Assembly: GCA_025363575.1 (NCBI GenBank)
Contig: JANYDM010000003.1
Location: 1-64,000, forward strand
Length of the DNA stretch: 64,000 bases
DNA from: Betaproteobacteria bacterium
GTDB lineage: Bacteria; Pseudomonadota; Gammaproteobacteria; Burkholderiales; SG8-41
Direction of reading: 5' to 3'
Shown: positions 51,742 to 60,677 of the stretch, in pieces
How positions within the stretch are numbered: the first letter of the stretch is position 1
How the letters are laid out: each line of letters opens with the position of its first letter
Translations under genes and position numbers: made by a program
Notes under the pieces: generated by a model
Database searches by the model: none
Seen by the model: only the letters and a program-made list of their open reading frames with translations
What the model was told of the DNA's origin: nothing

Positions 51742-52677
51742 ATGAATAGCCCTGCGAAAATATTCGCCATCGGCGGTCTGGCGTGCGCGATCGCGGGCAG
51801 CGCCCGTGCCGCGCAACTCGACGCTGCTGATTACCCGGCGCGTCCGATCCGCTTGATGGTGCCGCAGAACCCCGGTGCGTCGGTCGATAACGTGAGCCGC
51901 ATACTCGCTGCGCGCATGGGCGAAGAGCTCGGCCAGCAGATAGTTGCCGACAACCGCGCCGGCGCCGGCGGCACGCTCGCTGCAGAAGTCGTCGCGCATG
52001 CCGCGCCCGATGGCCAGACATTGTTCGCGGTCGCCACCGGCACAGCGGTGATTTCGCCGCAGACATTTAAAAAGCTGCCGTACGATCCGATCAAGGACTT
52101 CGAATACATTTCACTGTTTGCAGTCACGCAGAATGTGGTGGTGGTGCACCCGTCGCTGCCGGTGAAGAGCGTAAAGGAATTGATTGCGTACGCGAAAACA
52201 AATCCCGGCAAGCTGAATATGGCGAACGCCGGCTCGGCGTCGCAAAGCCATCTGGCCTGCGTGTTGTTTACACATATGGCCGGTATCGACGTCGTGCACG
52301 TCCCGTATAAAGGCGGCGGTGCATCCGTCACCGCGCTGATCGGCAATGAGTCGCAGGTGACCATTACGCCTGCGCCGGCTGTATTGGGCCACGTGCGCGG
52401 AGGACGGTTGCGCGCGCTCGCCACTGCCGGGGCCAGGCGCTCCGCGCTGACGCCGGACCTGCCGACCGTCAGCGAATCCGGTGTGCCCGGCTATCTGTCG
52501 AGCGGGTGGATGGGGCTGATGGCGCCGGCGCGCACTCCCCGAGCGATACTCGACAAGCTGCGCGCGACCCTGGTCAAGGTCGTCGAGACGCCGGCGACGC
52601 GCGAACTCTTCGAGCGTCAGGGCGCCGATCCCGTTACGACGACGCCCGCGGAATTCAAAAAATTCGTGGCGGAATAA
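51742..52677 (+). CDS. Bug/TctC-family periplasmic solute receptor
   Basis: A protein of 311 residues with a leader ending GSARAAQ. The mature part starts YPARPIRLMVPQNPGASVDNVSRIL. The first-loop sequence VPQNPGASVDN replaces the canonical PFxPGGxxD, so ligand contacts may differ. VADNRAGAGGTLAAE, APDGQTLFA and HVPYKGGGASV are typical. It is followed 87 bp later by another Bug gene on the same strand: tandem receptors without transporter genes. Confidence 0.9.
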   Translation: MNSPAKIFAIGGLACAIAGSARAAQLDAADYPARPIRLMVPQNPGASVDNVSRILAARMGEELGQQIVADNRAGAGGTLAAEVVAHAAPDGQTLFAVATGTAVISPQTFKKLPYDPIKDFEYISLFAVTQNVVVVHPSLPVKSVKELIAYAKTNPGKLNMANAGSASQSHLACVLFTHMAGIDVVHVPYKGGGASVTALIGNESQVTITPAPAVLGHVRGGRLRALATAGARRSALTPDLPTVSESGVPGYLSSGWMGLMAPARTPRAILDKLRATLVKVVETPATRELFERQGADPVTTTPAEFKKFVAE

Positions 52678-52763
52678 TACGCGCGCTTCAGCCAGGCAAT
52701 CAAACTTGCGAACCTGAAACCCGAATAGCACGGCGACGGTGTGACAAATACGTGGAGGAGCAA

Positions 52764-53753
52764 GTGATCACCGCATCGATTGCGCGCGCCGCGCTGCTCG
52801 CGGCTTGTGCGCTGGCGTCGAATGTCGGCACCGCCGCCGATCGCGGCACCGACTGGCCTGCCAAATCCGTTCGCCTTATCGTGCCGTTTGCCCCGGGCGG
52901 GGCGACCGACATTGTCGCACGCATCATGGCGCAGGGACTCGCAGAGGTGCTCGGGCAGCAGTTCGTGGTGGACAACCGGTCCGGTGCGTCGGGCAACATC
53001 GGCGTCGAGATGGCAGTGCGCGCGCCGGCTGACGGCTACACCGTCGTCATCAACAATGTTTCGACCGGCGCGATCAATCCGATCGCGTTCAAATCGGCGC
53101 TTAAATACGATTCGACGAAAGAACTGACGGGCGTTGCGCTGCTCGCATCGGTTCCCAGTCTCCTCGTATCGGGCGCCAGTTTTCCGCCCAATACGCTCAA
53201 GGAGCTGATTGACTATGCAAAGGCGCGTCCGGGTCAGCTTAATTATTCGAATCCGATCGGCGCGTACTCGCATCTCGACATGCTCGAATTCATGTCGAAA
53301 GCCGGCATCCGGATGGTCAACGTGCCGTCGAAAGGCGCCGGGTCGTCGTTTGCGCCGGTCATTGCGGGCGAAATTCATTTCTCGTTACTCAACGCGGCGA
53401 CAGTTACGCCGCAGGTGAAAGCCGGGCGCATGAAAGCGTTCGTGGCGACGGCGAAAAAGCGCCTGCCCGAGCTGCCCGACGTGCCGACCATGGCCGAGGC
53501 GGGCTTTCCCGGCATGGGCAGCGTCAACTGGAACGGATTTTTCGTGCCGGCCAGGACACCGCGCACGATCATCGACAAACTCGCCGCTGCAACCGCGCAG
53601 GTGCTGCAACGCCCTGCGACCCAGGACGCGTTCGCCAAAGCCGGCGTGCCGCTGACGCCAAGCGCCTCGCCTGAAGAGTTTCAGGAATTCGTGCGCGCCG
53701 AGCAGCAGAGGTGGGCGCGCATCATCAAAGAGAACAACGTCAAGTTTGATTAG
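52764..53753 (+). CDS. Bug/TctC-family periplasmic solute receptor
   Basis: A protein of 329 residues. I start at GTG 52764 because GGAGGAGCAA lies directly upstream and the result is a good leader (MITASIARAALLAACALASNVGTAA). The mature start is WPAKSVRLIVPFAPGGATDIVARI, with the canonical loop, then VVDNRSGASGNIGVE and APADGYTVVI. The usual HVPYKG block is NVPSKGAGSSF, a variation in the second ligand-facing loop. It is followed by a palindromic repeat and a CocE hydrolase gene. Confidence 0.9.
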   Translation: MITASIARAALLAACALASNVGTAADRGTDWPAKSVRLIVPFAPGGATDIVARIMAQGLAEVLGQQFVVDNRSGASGNIGVEMAVRAPADGYTVVINNVSTGAINPIAFKSALKYDSTKELTGVALLASVPSLLVSGASFPPNTLKELIDYAKARPGQLNYSNPIGAYSHLDMLEFMSKAGIRMVNVPSKGAGSSFAPVIAGEIHFSLLNAATVTPQVKAGRMKAFVATAKKRLPELPDVPTMAEAGFPGMGSVNWNGFFVPARTPRTIIDKLAAATAQVLQRPATQDAFAKAGVPLTPSASPEEFQEFVRAEQQRWARIIKENNVKFD

Positions 53754-53769
53754 AGCAATCCGGCTCGTG

Positions 53770-53868
53770 AGCCGCAGATAAACGCAGATAAACGCGGATG
53801 AAGTCGAAGGCAAACAGGGGCATGATTCATTTGAAGTAGCTGCGTTCATCTGCGTTTATCTGTGGCAA
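53770..53868. repeat. Palindromic repeat of the CGCAGATAAACGCAGATAA family
   Basis: GAGCCGCAGATAAACGCAGA (53769 on) continues TAAACGCGGATGAAG; its inverse CTGCGTTCATCTGCGTTTATC ends near 53861. It is the clearest copy in the window, between the Bug and CocE genes. Confidence 0.87.
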
Positions 53869-53920
53869 ATAATTGTTTTAGATTTTGAAATCTCTAATTC
53901 CGATCGCAAAGGAAAATCGT

Positions 53921-55624
53921 ATGAACGCAGTAACCGCCAAAGTCTCCCAGCCGCGCGACCTGAAATTGATCGTCGAGAAGGACGTGCAGATTCCGCTGCG
54001 CGACGGCACTGTTCTTTACGCCGACGTATTCCGGCCCGACACCAAGGACAAGGTGCCGGTAATCATGAACCTTACCGTCTATCAGAAAGACAAGTTGTGG
54101 ATTCCGCCCGACGATCTCGAGGAGAAGGCGAATCCGTACATGAACTGGGAGACGGTCAACCCGAACTGGTGGTGTCCGCGCGGGTATGCGTGCGTGCGCG
54201 TGGATGCGCGCGGGTCGGGCAAATCGCCCGGCGAATCCGAGCCGAGCTCGTACCAGGAGTCGCTCGATTATTACGATGCGATCGAATGGATCGCGAAACG
54301 CGACTGGTGCTCGGCGAACGTCGGGCTGCTCGGCATTTCTTATCACGCGTCCTCGCAGTGGCGCGTCGCCAACCTGAATCCGCCGTCGTTGAAAGCGATC
54401 ATGCCGTGGGAAGGGCGCGCCGATCAATATCGCGACCAGGCTTATCACGGCGGCATCTTCGCGCTCGGCTTCATCGGCAACTGGTGGCTGACGCACACCG
54501 CGCACCATCTGCTCGGGCGTCCGCGCGGCTACAACCCGGACGCGTTCCACAACGACATGATGTGGAAGTACATGCGCAACGATCTCGATTCTGAATTCTG
54601 GCGGCTTGCGGGCGCGCGCTGGGACCAGATCAAGGTGCCGCTCTACAGCGTCGGCAACTGGGGCGGTTTCTCGATGCACTTGCGCGGCAACACCGAGGGC
54701 TACATGAACGCCGCCTCGCCGCAGAAAAAACTGCGCGTCCATACCGGCACGCACTTTCATCCGTTTCACGCGGAAGAAGGGCGCATGGACCAGCTGCGCT
54801 GGTTCGATCACTGGCTGAAGGGCAACGACACCGGCATCATGAACGAGCCGCCGGTCAAGCTCGAAATCCGCACCGGCGGCAGCCCCGAGCGCTATGAGTT
54901 TCGGGCGGAGAACGAATGGCCGCTCGCCCGCACGCAATGGACGAAGATGTATTTGCAAATCGACCGCGAACCCACGGGCGACCTGATGGGCGTCGAAGGC
55001 ACGCTCGCGGCAAGCGCGCCCAAGGCTGCCGGCAAGGTCACTTACTCCGCGAGCGGCGCCGGCAAGGCAGGTGTGGCGTCGGGTTCCTCGCTGGCGACGA
55101 CGCACGGCAACACCGGGCGTTCCGGCATCTCGTTCACGACTGCGCCGCTGGACAAGGACACTGAAGTGACCGGGCCGATCGTGATGAATCTGTGGGTGTC
55201 GAGCACGTCGGAGGACATGGATATTTTCGTCACGCTGCGCAATATCGGAGCCGACGGCAAGGACGTCAACGAAATCGGCCAGCACGGCCAGCCGGTGCCG
55301 TGCGTTACGAAAGGCTGGCTGCGCGCCTCCCACCGCAAGCTCGATCCGGTGCGGTCGCTGCCCTACCGGCCCTATCATGCGCACAACGAACGGTTATGGC
55401 TGAAGCCGGAAGAAATCGTCGAGTGCCAGGTCGAAGTGTGGCCGACGTCGATGGTTTTCAAAAAGGGGCATCGCATCCGCGTCGACGTGCAGCCGCGCGA
55501 TGGCGTCGGCAGCGCGCCTTACACGCACTATCACGGCGATTACAACGCGGGCGCTGAAAATACGATTTACGCGGGCGGCGACAAACTGTCGAGCATTACG
55601 CTGCCGATTATCCCGGCAAAATAG
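53921..55624 (+). CDS. CocE/NonD-family alpha/beta hydrolase
   Basis: A protein of 567 residues, ATG after AAAGGAAAATC. The hydrolase domain has VRVDARGSGKSPG and the nucleophile elbow LGISYHASSQW, where the second Gly of GxSYxG is Ala. AIMPWEGRADQYRDQ is the usual following helix. The C-terminal PepX_C jelly roll contains GWLRASHRKLDPVRSLPYRP and VQPRDG. It is paralogous to the gene at 8116. It has no signal peptide, so a cytoplasmic esterase/amidase is likely; the preceding Bug receptor may supply its substrate. Confidence 0.88.
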   Translation: MNAVTAKVSQPRDLKLIVEKDVQIPLRDGTVLYADVFRPDTKDKVPVIMNLTVYQKDKLWIPPDDLEEKANPYMNWETVNPNWWCPRGYACVRVDARGSGKSPGESEPSSYQESLDYYDAIEWIAKRDWCSANVGLLGISYHASSQWRVANLNPPSLKAIMPWEGRADQYRDQAYHGGIFALGFIGNWWLTHTAHHLLGRPRGYNPDAFHNDMMWKYMRNDLDSEFWRLAGARWDQIKVPLYSVGNWGGFSMHLRGNTEGYMNAASPQKKLRVHTGTHFHPFHAEEGRMDQLRWFDHWLKGNDTGIMNEPPVKLEIRTGGSPERYEFRAENEWPLARTQWTKMYLQIDREPTGDLMGVEGTLAASAPKAAGKVTYSASGAGKAGVASGSSLATTHGNTGRSGISFTTAPLDKDTEVTGPIVMNLWVSSTSEDMDIFVTLRNIGADGKDVNEIGQHGQPVPCVTKGWLRASHRKLDPVRSLPYRPYHAHNERLWLKPEEIVECQVEVWPTSMVFKKGHRIRVDVQPRDGVGSAPYTHYHGDYNAGAENTIYAGGDKLSSITLPIIPAK

Positions 55625-55640
55625 AAGTCTTCGCGGTAAT

Positions 55641-55668
55641 TCCCCTTCCCCCTTGACGGGGGAAGGAA
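55641..55668. repeat. GC-rich palindromic repeat, copy 5 (possible bidirectional terminator)
   Basis: CCCTTCCCCCTTGACGG with the inverted GGGGAAGG arm, followed by AATTTTTT, forms a strong stem with a T run. It lies between the convergent CocE and hypothetical genes, a natural terminator position for both. Confidence 0.7.
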
Positions 55669-55672
55669 TTTT

Positions 55673-56074
55673 TTACGGGATCTGGATTTTCCCGCCGCCG
55701 CCGCCCATGCCGGGCAATCCGCCGGCGCCGCCTTGCGGGATGACGATAGATGAGGCCTGCTGGCGGCGGTATTCCTGGATTTCCTTGACGGTGCGCTCGA
55801 CGCCTTCCTTGGCCGCTTCTTCATATTTGTCGACGGCATCGGCGAGGCCGCTGGCCTCGATCTCGAATGTCACGGGAATCGCGCCCATCGGCGTGAGTAT
55901 CTGGGCTTCGCCGACGAAAAGCGCCGCGCGGCTGGTATCCGGCGTGCCGTCGCTTTTGACCGGCGACAGGCAGCGGATGGTGCCGACTTTGCGGTCGGTA
56001 TAAACGTCCTCGCGATAAACGCCGGCGGCGTCCATCGTCAGGTTCATGCTCTTACCTTCAGGTTGCTGCGCCAT
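55673..56074 (-). CDS. Conserved hypothetical protein with Gly-rich tail
   Basis: A protein of 133 residues. The N-terminal two thirds are alpha/beta (MNLTMDAAGVYREDVYTDRKVG, then SRAALFVGEAQILTPMGAIPVTFEIE), followed by a helix (ADAVDKYEEAAKEGVERTVKEI). It ends in a GGAGGLPGMGGGGGKIQIP tail. I do not recognise a family; the Gly/Pro tail looks disordered. There is no signal peptide. It is divergent from the gene at 56179. Confidence 0.7.
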   Translation of the reverse strand: MAQQPEGKSMNLTMDAAGVYREDVYTDRKVGTIRCLSPVKSDGTPDTSRAALFVGEAQILTPMGAIPVTFEIEASGLADAVDKYEEAAKEGVERTVKEIQEYRRQQASSIVIPQGGAGGLPGMGGGGGKIQIP

Positions 56075-56178
56075 GATTGCCGTCCTCGAATGCCGTATAA
56101 AATAGAATCGTACCAGAGATGGCTCGATTACGTGAGGGCGAGCAACTTTTTTTCAAGCGGCGCCCGGACGAGGAGGGG

Positions 56179-56472
56179 ATGGTGAATATCAGCGAATTTC
56201 AAAGCTCGCTGGCGGCGGAGGCGCCGCCCGCCGGTGCTGCCACATTGTTGCAGGCGTTATGGCACGACGCAAAGGGCGACTGGCAGCGAGCCCATGAAAT
56301 AGCGCAGTCCGTGCAGGGTAAGGCCGGCGCACGCATACACGCTTATTTGCACCGCAAGGAAGGCGATCTCGACAACTCGAATTACTGGCACGGGCGCGCC
56401 GGCAGCACGCTGCCGGACGTGCCGCTCGAAAAAGAGTGGGAGATGCTGGCCGAGCAGTTGCTTGCAGAATAG
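56179..56472 (+). CDS. Conserved small protein of unknown function, TPR-like
   Basis: A protein of 97 residues, start at MVNISEFQSSL; the frame extends upstream to 56119 without a good start. The core AAEAPPAGAATLLQALWHDAKGDWQRAHEIAQ, then IHAYLHRKEGDLDNSNYWHGRAG, is a two-helix TPR-like repeat pair. It resembles a widely distributed but unnamed proteobacterial family. AGGAGGGG precedes the ATG at short spacing, so the adjacent GTG is an alternative. Function unknown. Confidence 0.72.
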   Translation: MVNISEFQSSLAAEAPPAGAATLLQALWHDAKGDWQRAHEIAQSVQGKAGARIHAYLHRKEGDLDNSNYWHGRAGSTLPDVPLEKEWEMLAEQLLAE

Positions 56473-56482
56473 GAACCTGCTG

Positions 56483-56525
56483 ACCCATCCCCATCCCGGG
56501 CCTTCCCCTTGAAGGGAAAGGTGAG
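56483..56525. repeat. GC-rich palindromic repeat, copy 6
   Basis: CCCATCCCCATCCCGGGCC precedes CTTCCCCTTGAAGGGAAAGG, nearly identical in its head to the copy at 6344. It lies between two convergent genes, at a terminator-like position. Confidence 0.75.
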
Positions 56526-56581
56526 CATGGCGCGGTGCGTGCAATAGTTCGGGAGGATGGGAAATGCGCTTGGCGCGGTAA

Positions 56582-57559
56582 TCAATCCGCTTTTGCGCCG
56601 GATGCCTTGACGACTTTGCCCCACTTGGCGGCTTCGTTCTTTACGAAGTCGGCGAACTGCGCCTGCGTGAGCGCGCCGGGCGATGCGCCCTGGTTCGCGA
56701 GATTGTTAATGAGGTCCTGCTGTTTGAGCGACTGCGCGATCTCGTCCGCCAGCCGCGTCACGGCGTCCTTCGGCGTCGCAGCCGGCACAAAAATTCCATA
56801 CCAGTACTCGACATCGTAGCCCGGCACGCCGGATTCCATCACGGTCGGCACGGCGGGCAGCGTCGCAACGCGCGTTTTCGCGGACACGGCGATGGGCTTT
56901 ACCCGCGTTGCTTTAATGAACGCCATTGCCGCAGGCAGCGACGAGAACATCGCCTGCACCTGACCGCTGGCGAGATCGGTCAGCGCGGGCGGCGCGCCTT
57001 TGTATGGCACGTGCGTCCACCTGATGTCGCTCATCGAACGGAAGAGCTCCCCGGAGAGATGCGTGATCGTGCCGGTGCCCGCCGACGCGACATTGATTTC
57101 GCCGGGCTTGGCATGCGCGAGCGCAATCAGGTCCTTGACCGTGTTGAGCGGCATGGACGGGTGGACGATGACGACCATGGGCGTCGATGCGACCAAGGCG
57201 ACAGGCGTGAGGTCTTTCACCGTGTCGTAGTTGAGCTTGCTGTAGAGGGTGGGATTGATGGCAATTTCCGATGTCGATGCGAGAACCATCGTGTAGCCGT
57301 CGGGCGCCGACCTCACGGCAGCCTCGGTGCCGATCGAGCCGCCCGCGCCGGCGCGGTTGTCGACGACGACTTGATGGCCGAAACGCTCGGTCAGTTTCAG
57401 CGCAACGATGCGGCCAATGACATCGGAGCCGCCGCCTGCGGGAAATGGCACGATCAGGCGCAGCGGTTTCGCCGGATAAGTCTGGGCATCGGCGGCGGGC
57501 AAAAAAACAAGTGTTGCAACAAGCGCCGCCAGGGTGCGCGCTGCATATTTCATCCTCAT
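56582..57559 (-). CDS. Bug/TctC-family periplasmic solute receptor, coupled to a PLP enzyme
   Basis: A protein of 325 residues. Its ATG overlaps the stop of the upstream PLP-enzyme gene (ATGA), so it is translationally coupled. The leader ends PAADAQ. The mature start YPAKPLRLIVPFPAGGGSDVIGRI, then VVDNRAGAGGSIGTE, APDGYTMVL and HVPYKGAPPAL, are canonical. Coupling to a cytoplasmic SelA-like enzyme suggests that its ligand is that enzyme's substrate, perhaps an amino acid or amino sugar acid. Confidence 0.92.
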   Translation of the reverse strand: MRMKYAARTLAALVATLVFLPAADAQTYPAKPLRLIVPFPAGGGSDVIGRIVALKLTERFGHQVVVDNRAGAGGSIGTEAAVRSAPDGYTMVLASTSEIAINPTLYSKLNYDTVKDLTPVALVASTPMVVIVHPSMPLNTVKDLIALAHAKPGEINVASAGTGTITHLSGELFRSMSDIRWTHVPYKGAPPALTDLASGQVQAMFSSLPAAMAFIKATRVKPIAVSAKTRVATLPAVPTVMESGVPGYDVEYWYGIFVPAATPKDAVTRLADEIAQSLKQQDLINNLANQGASPGALTQAQFADFVKNEAAKWGKVVKASGAKAD

Positions 57560-58836
57560 GCGCCAAGCAGTTGTGCGCGCGCCGCGTCGACATCGTCGAT
57601 GACTTCAGCCAGGCGGTCGATGCTGCTTTCGAGCGCAGCCGCGATGCGCTCCATGCCGAGACGCGAGCCGTCAGGGTACATCATCAGGCGCATCACCGGC
57701 GCGCTGCCGGGCATGGACACCGCGCCTATGGTCAGCACGCCGTCCTTCTCCAGCATCTCCATGGCGACCAGCCCCGCCGCCTCGACGGCGACGAGCTGCG
57801 GCTTTACCTTCCCGCCGCGCTGCTCGACCGCGATGTCGATCACGTCGTCGCCCTGGATCGACACGCCGGGCCCGCCGAGGTAGGCGCGCTTGGCGCCGTA
57901 TTTTTGCGCCAGCACTTCGACGAGCTGTTTCGCGACCTCGCCCGCCTGCTTGACCACGCGCGGATCGAAATTCTTGAGCGCGTTGGCGACACCGACGTAT
58001 TGCCCCGCCTGCGCTTCGAGCCCGAATTCATAAGCGACCGAGCCGATCTGCGTGATCAGATCTTTGCGCCCCACCAGTACGCCGGCGCGCGGGCCCGCGA
58101 CGTGCTTGTCGGCCGAGCACACCGCGATGTCGACTGCGCCGACCTGGAAGCTGCGCGGTTCTTCAAAGAACGCGACGCGCGAAGCCATGTGCGCGTCGTC
58201 CATGTAAGCGAGCGTGTCGGGATTGCGCGGCAGCGCGAGCGCCTTCGTGAGCTCGTCGAACGGCAGGTGCCGCTTCGACGCGCTGATCGGCGTGATGAGC
58301 AGCAGCCGCGGCGCACCGCCGCGGTACCACTCGCGCTCGAGTTCGGCATAGGAGTGGAACTCCTGATAATCGGCGCCGGCCATCGTGATCGGCCGTGTCG
58401 TCGACGGATGGCAGACGCCGTTCAATGGAGACAGCGCGAGCACGCGGTCGCCGCGCTTGAGCAGCGTCGTCAGCGCGACGAAATTCGCCGCCGACACGCG
58501 ATTGATGATGATCGCGCTGTGCTGCGCCGGGTCGGCCCCCATGTGCTTTAGCGCATGCGGTTCGGTCTTGCCCTCGAAGCGCTCGAAGAATGGCACGTGG
58601 CTCGTCAGGTGCTGCGTATCGCCGGCGGTGATCCCGCTGCCGCGGTTCATGCCGGAGAGGTCGTAAACGCTGTCCTGGCCCTTGGCGCGAACGCGGTCGC
58701 CGACGATGCGCCGCGCCTTCAGCATGCGTGCGACCTCTTCATCGGTGCTTTTGAGGATGGTGCCGCGCGCATAGCGCACGATGGGGTCGAGCGGGTTGCC
58801 GAAGCGGTCGGTGGACGGAGAGGTGGACGCGGTCAT
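57556..58836 (-). CDS. SelA-like PLP-dependent enzyme (aminotransferase fold I)
   Basis: A protein of 426 residues, start at MTASTSPSTDRFGN; the open frame runs further upstream, but the next 34 codons look non-coding. Fold-type I features are the PLP-binding Asp in YMDDAHMAS and the Schiff-base Lys in CSADKHVAGPRAGVLVG, with NGVCHPSTT near the substrate site. The SADKxxxGPxAG block is shared with SelA and with D-glucosaminate-6-phosphate ammonia-lyase-type enzymes and tryptophanase relatives. No selB/selC or UGA-Sec context is seen, so a lyase or aldolase role is more likely than tRNA selenation. Confidence 0.75.
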   Translation of the reverse strand: MTASTSPSTDRFGNPLDPIVRYARGTILKSTDEEVARMLKARRIVGDRVRAKGQDSVYDLSGMNRGSGITAGDTQHLTSHVPFFERFEGKTEPHALKHMGADPAQHSAIIINRVSAANFVALTTLLKRGDRVLALSPLNGVCHPSTTRPITMAGADYQEFHSYAELEREWYRGGAPRLLLITPISASKRHLPFDELTKALALPRNPDTLAYMDDAHMASRVAFFEEPRSFQVGAVDIAVCSADKHVAGPRAGVLVGRKDLITQIGSVAYEFGLEAQAGQYVGVANALKNFDPRVVKQAGEVAKQLVEVLAQKYGAKRAYLGGPGVSIQGDDVIDIAVEQRGGKVKPQLVAVEAAGLVAMEMLEKDGVLTIGAVSMPGSAPVMRLMMYPDGSRLGMERIAAALESSIDRLAEVIDDVDAARAQLLGA

Positions 58837-58931
58837 GGCGGGACTTTCACGGCGAAGTTGCGAGAGAAAGGTCGATGATAGGCGCGGGCGCCGAAGGCGG
58901 TCAAGAATGGCCAATCCCGTTACACTGGCGC

Positions 58932-59810
58932 ATGGCAATGCTTAACATCATAGGTGGCGGCAGGGCCGGACGCACGTTGGCGCGGGTTTTCGCGCAAGCA
59001 GGCGTATTCGCTGTCGGCGATGTGTGCGACCGGTCATACACGATCGCTGCAGAGGCGGTTACGTTTATCGGCGGCGGCCGGGCCATTGACGCGATCGCCG
59101 GCATGCGTAGTGCCGATGTATGGATGCTTACGCCGCCGGACGACAAGATAGTCACATGCGGCAAAGAATTGAACGCGGCTGGGCTGCTCAAATCCGGCGA
59201 CGTGCTTTTTCATTGCAGCGGCGCCTTACCGTCGCGCGATCTGGCGGCAGCCGTGCCGCCCGGCGTATTCGTCGCTAGCGTGCATCCGCTGAAGAGCTTC
59301 GGCGATCCCGTGCTCGCGGCGCAAACGTTTGCCGGCACCTATTGCGCGGCCGAAGGCGACGCACCTGCGCTCGCGATGCTCAAGCCTGCATTCGAGCGCA
59401 GCGGCGCCCGCGTATTCGAAATCGATCCCGCGTTCAAGACTGTCTATCACGCGGCGAGCGTCATCGTGTGCAATTATCTCAATGCGCTGCTGGAAACCGG
59501 GCTGCGCAGCTATGAGAAATCCGGCATCCGGCGCGATGACGCCCTGCGCATGATGGAGCCGCTGGTGCGCGAGACGATGGACAATGTTTTCCGCCTGGGC
59601 ACCGCGCATTCCTTGACGGGTCCGATAGCGCGCGGGGACAGTACTACGGTGGCAAGCCAGGTGGCGGCGCTGGAAGCGTGGGACCCGCGCGTCGCAGCGA
59701 TTTACCGCGGGCTCGGCGGCGTCACCGTCGAACTGGCACGTAAGCAGGGCGGTGCCGATGCGCAGGCGCTGGCTGCCATAGAGAGCACGCTAACCGATCG
59801 CGAAGGGTAA
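58932..59810 (+). CDS. Rossmann-fold protein with DUF2520 domain
   Basis: A protein of 292 residues. The dinucleotide-binding motif LNIIGGGRAGRTLARVFAQAG is at the N-terminus (ATG at 58932 chosen; 58938 possible). The C-terminal DUF2520 domain contains FVASVHPLKSFGDP, FAGTYCAAEGD and YHAASVIVCNYLNAL. The family resembles pyrroline-5-carboxylate reductase and ketopantoate reductase, but its reaction is not settled. It is divergent from the SelA-like gene (about 95 bp between starts). Confidence 0.85.
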   Translation: MAMLNIIGGGRAGRTLARVFAQAGVFAVGDVCDRSYTIAAEAVTFIGGGRAIDAIAGMRSADVWMLTPPDDKIVTCGKELNAAGLLKSGDVLFHCSGALPSRDLAAAVPPGVFVASVHPLKSFGDPVLAAQTFAGTYCAAEGDAPALAMLKPAFERSGARVFEIDPAFKTVYHAASVIVCNYLNALLETGLRSYEKSGIRRDDALRMMEPLVRETMDNVFRLGTAHSLTGPIARGDSTTVASQVAALEAWDPRVAAIYRGLGGVTVELARKQGGADAQALAAIESTLTDREG

Positions 59811-59832
59811 GGCAGGCAAGTCTCAAGCCGAT

Positions 59833-60597
59833 TCAGACGCCGGGCTGGTCGGCAAAATAGTGGAAGCGGCTGCTATCGTATACGTGGGTGCGCAACTCGA
59901 CCGGGATTGCGTGGTACGTAAAGGCGATGCGGTCGATTTTGAGCAACGGATCGCCGCGTTTGACGCTCAGCACTTTTGCCGCATAGACATCGGCTTTGAT
60001 CGCGCGCACCCTATCTTCGAGCCGGGTGACGTTGACGCCGCACACGTCCTGGTAAAGCGCATATAGATTCTGCCGGTTGGCGCGCAGCACGCGTCCGGTG
60101 AGGCCCGGAAACAAGCCGCAGGGCACCGTGATGTGCCGGATGGCGGTGGGACGCCCGTCAACCTCGGCCACGACCTCCCAGTAATAAACGTGACATTTTT
60201 TCTGCCGGTCGAGACAGAGCAGGCTGGTCGTGCGCTCGTCGGGGCGCTGCTTTTCGAAAAAGGTCACCTTGTGGCTGGTCGGAATGACTTTGCGGTTTTC
60301 ATCGTCGAAGATCTTGGCAAAAACCTGGCGGGGACGCTCGCGCTCGTGGCGGGCGACAAATGTTCCCTTGCCCTGCTTGCGGGTCAATATGCCGGCCGCG
60401 ACCAGGGCGCCGATACCCGCGCGCACGGTGTAGATCGCCACCCCGAACCGATTCGCCAGCGCCGACTCCACGGGCAATTGCGCGCCCGGTTTCCATTCCC
60501 CTTGCGCGAGGCATTGCACGATATCGCGCTCGACCTGCTTGTACAGCGGATCTGCAGAGCGCAATTGGAGGGTGGAGCCGCCCGCGTTATTGGTCAT
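59833..60597 (-). CDS. GntR-family regulator with UTRA ligand domain (HutC type)
   Basis: A protein of 254 residues. The winged helix-turn-helix covers about residues 15-85 (DPLYKQVERDIVQCLAQGEWKPGAQLP, then ESALANRFGVAIYTVRAGIGAL and KQGKGTFVA). The UTRA effector domain follows, with CHVYYWEVVAEVDGRP and LYALYQDVCGVNV, ending in RVRAIKADVYAAKVLSVKRGDPLL. It would repress a catabolic operon until a small ligand binds. A perfect 9-bp inverted repeat lies 81-103 bp upstream of its start. Confidence 0.9.
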   Translation of the reverse strand: MTNNAGGSTLQLRSADPLYKQVERDIVQCLAQGEWKPGAQLPVESALANRFGVAIYTVRAGIGALVAAGILTRKQGKGTFVARHERERPRQVFAKIFDDENRKVIPTSHKVTFFEKQRPDERTTSLLCLDRQKKCHVYYWEVVAEVDGRPTAIRHITVPCGLFPGLTGRVLRANRQNLYALYQDVCGVNVTRLEDRVRAIKADVYAAKVLSVKRGDPLLKIDRIAFTYHAIPVELRTHVYDSSRFHYFADQPGV

Positions 60598-60677
60598 TCC
60601 AGTTATCGGCGAGGTCTGAATCTCACCAGTATAGTAGCTTTAATGAAAGCGTCATATGCAGATGGGATATTTAGCGT

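Noticed and set aside
53894..55384. A 496-codon open frame on the minus strand opposite the CocE gene
   Set aside because: It mirrors a well-supported hydrolase gene. Its translation is arginine- and histidine-rich without domains, as expected from antisense frames in GC-rich DNA.
57556..58836. True L-seryl-tRNA(Sec) selenium transferase (selA)
   Set aside because: No selB, tRNA-Sec or selenoprotein gene in the window, and the gene is coupled to a Bug receptor.
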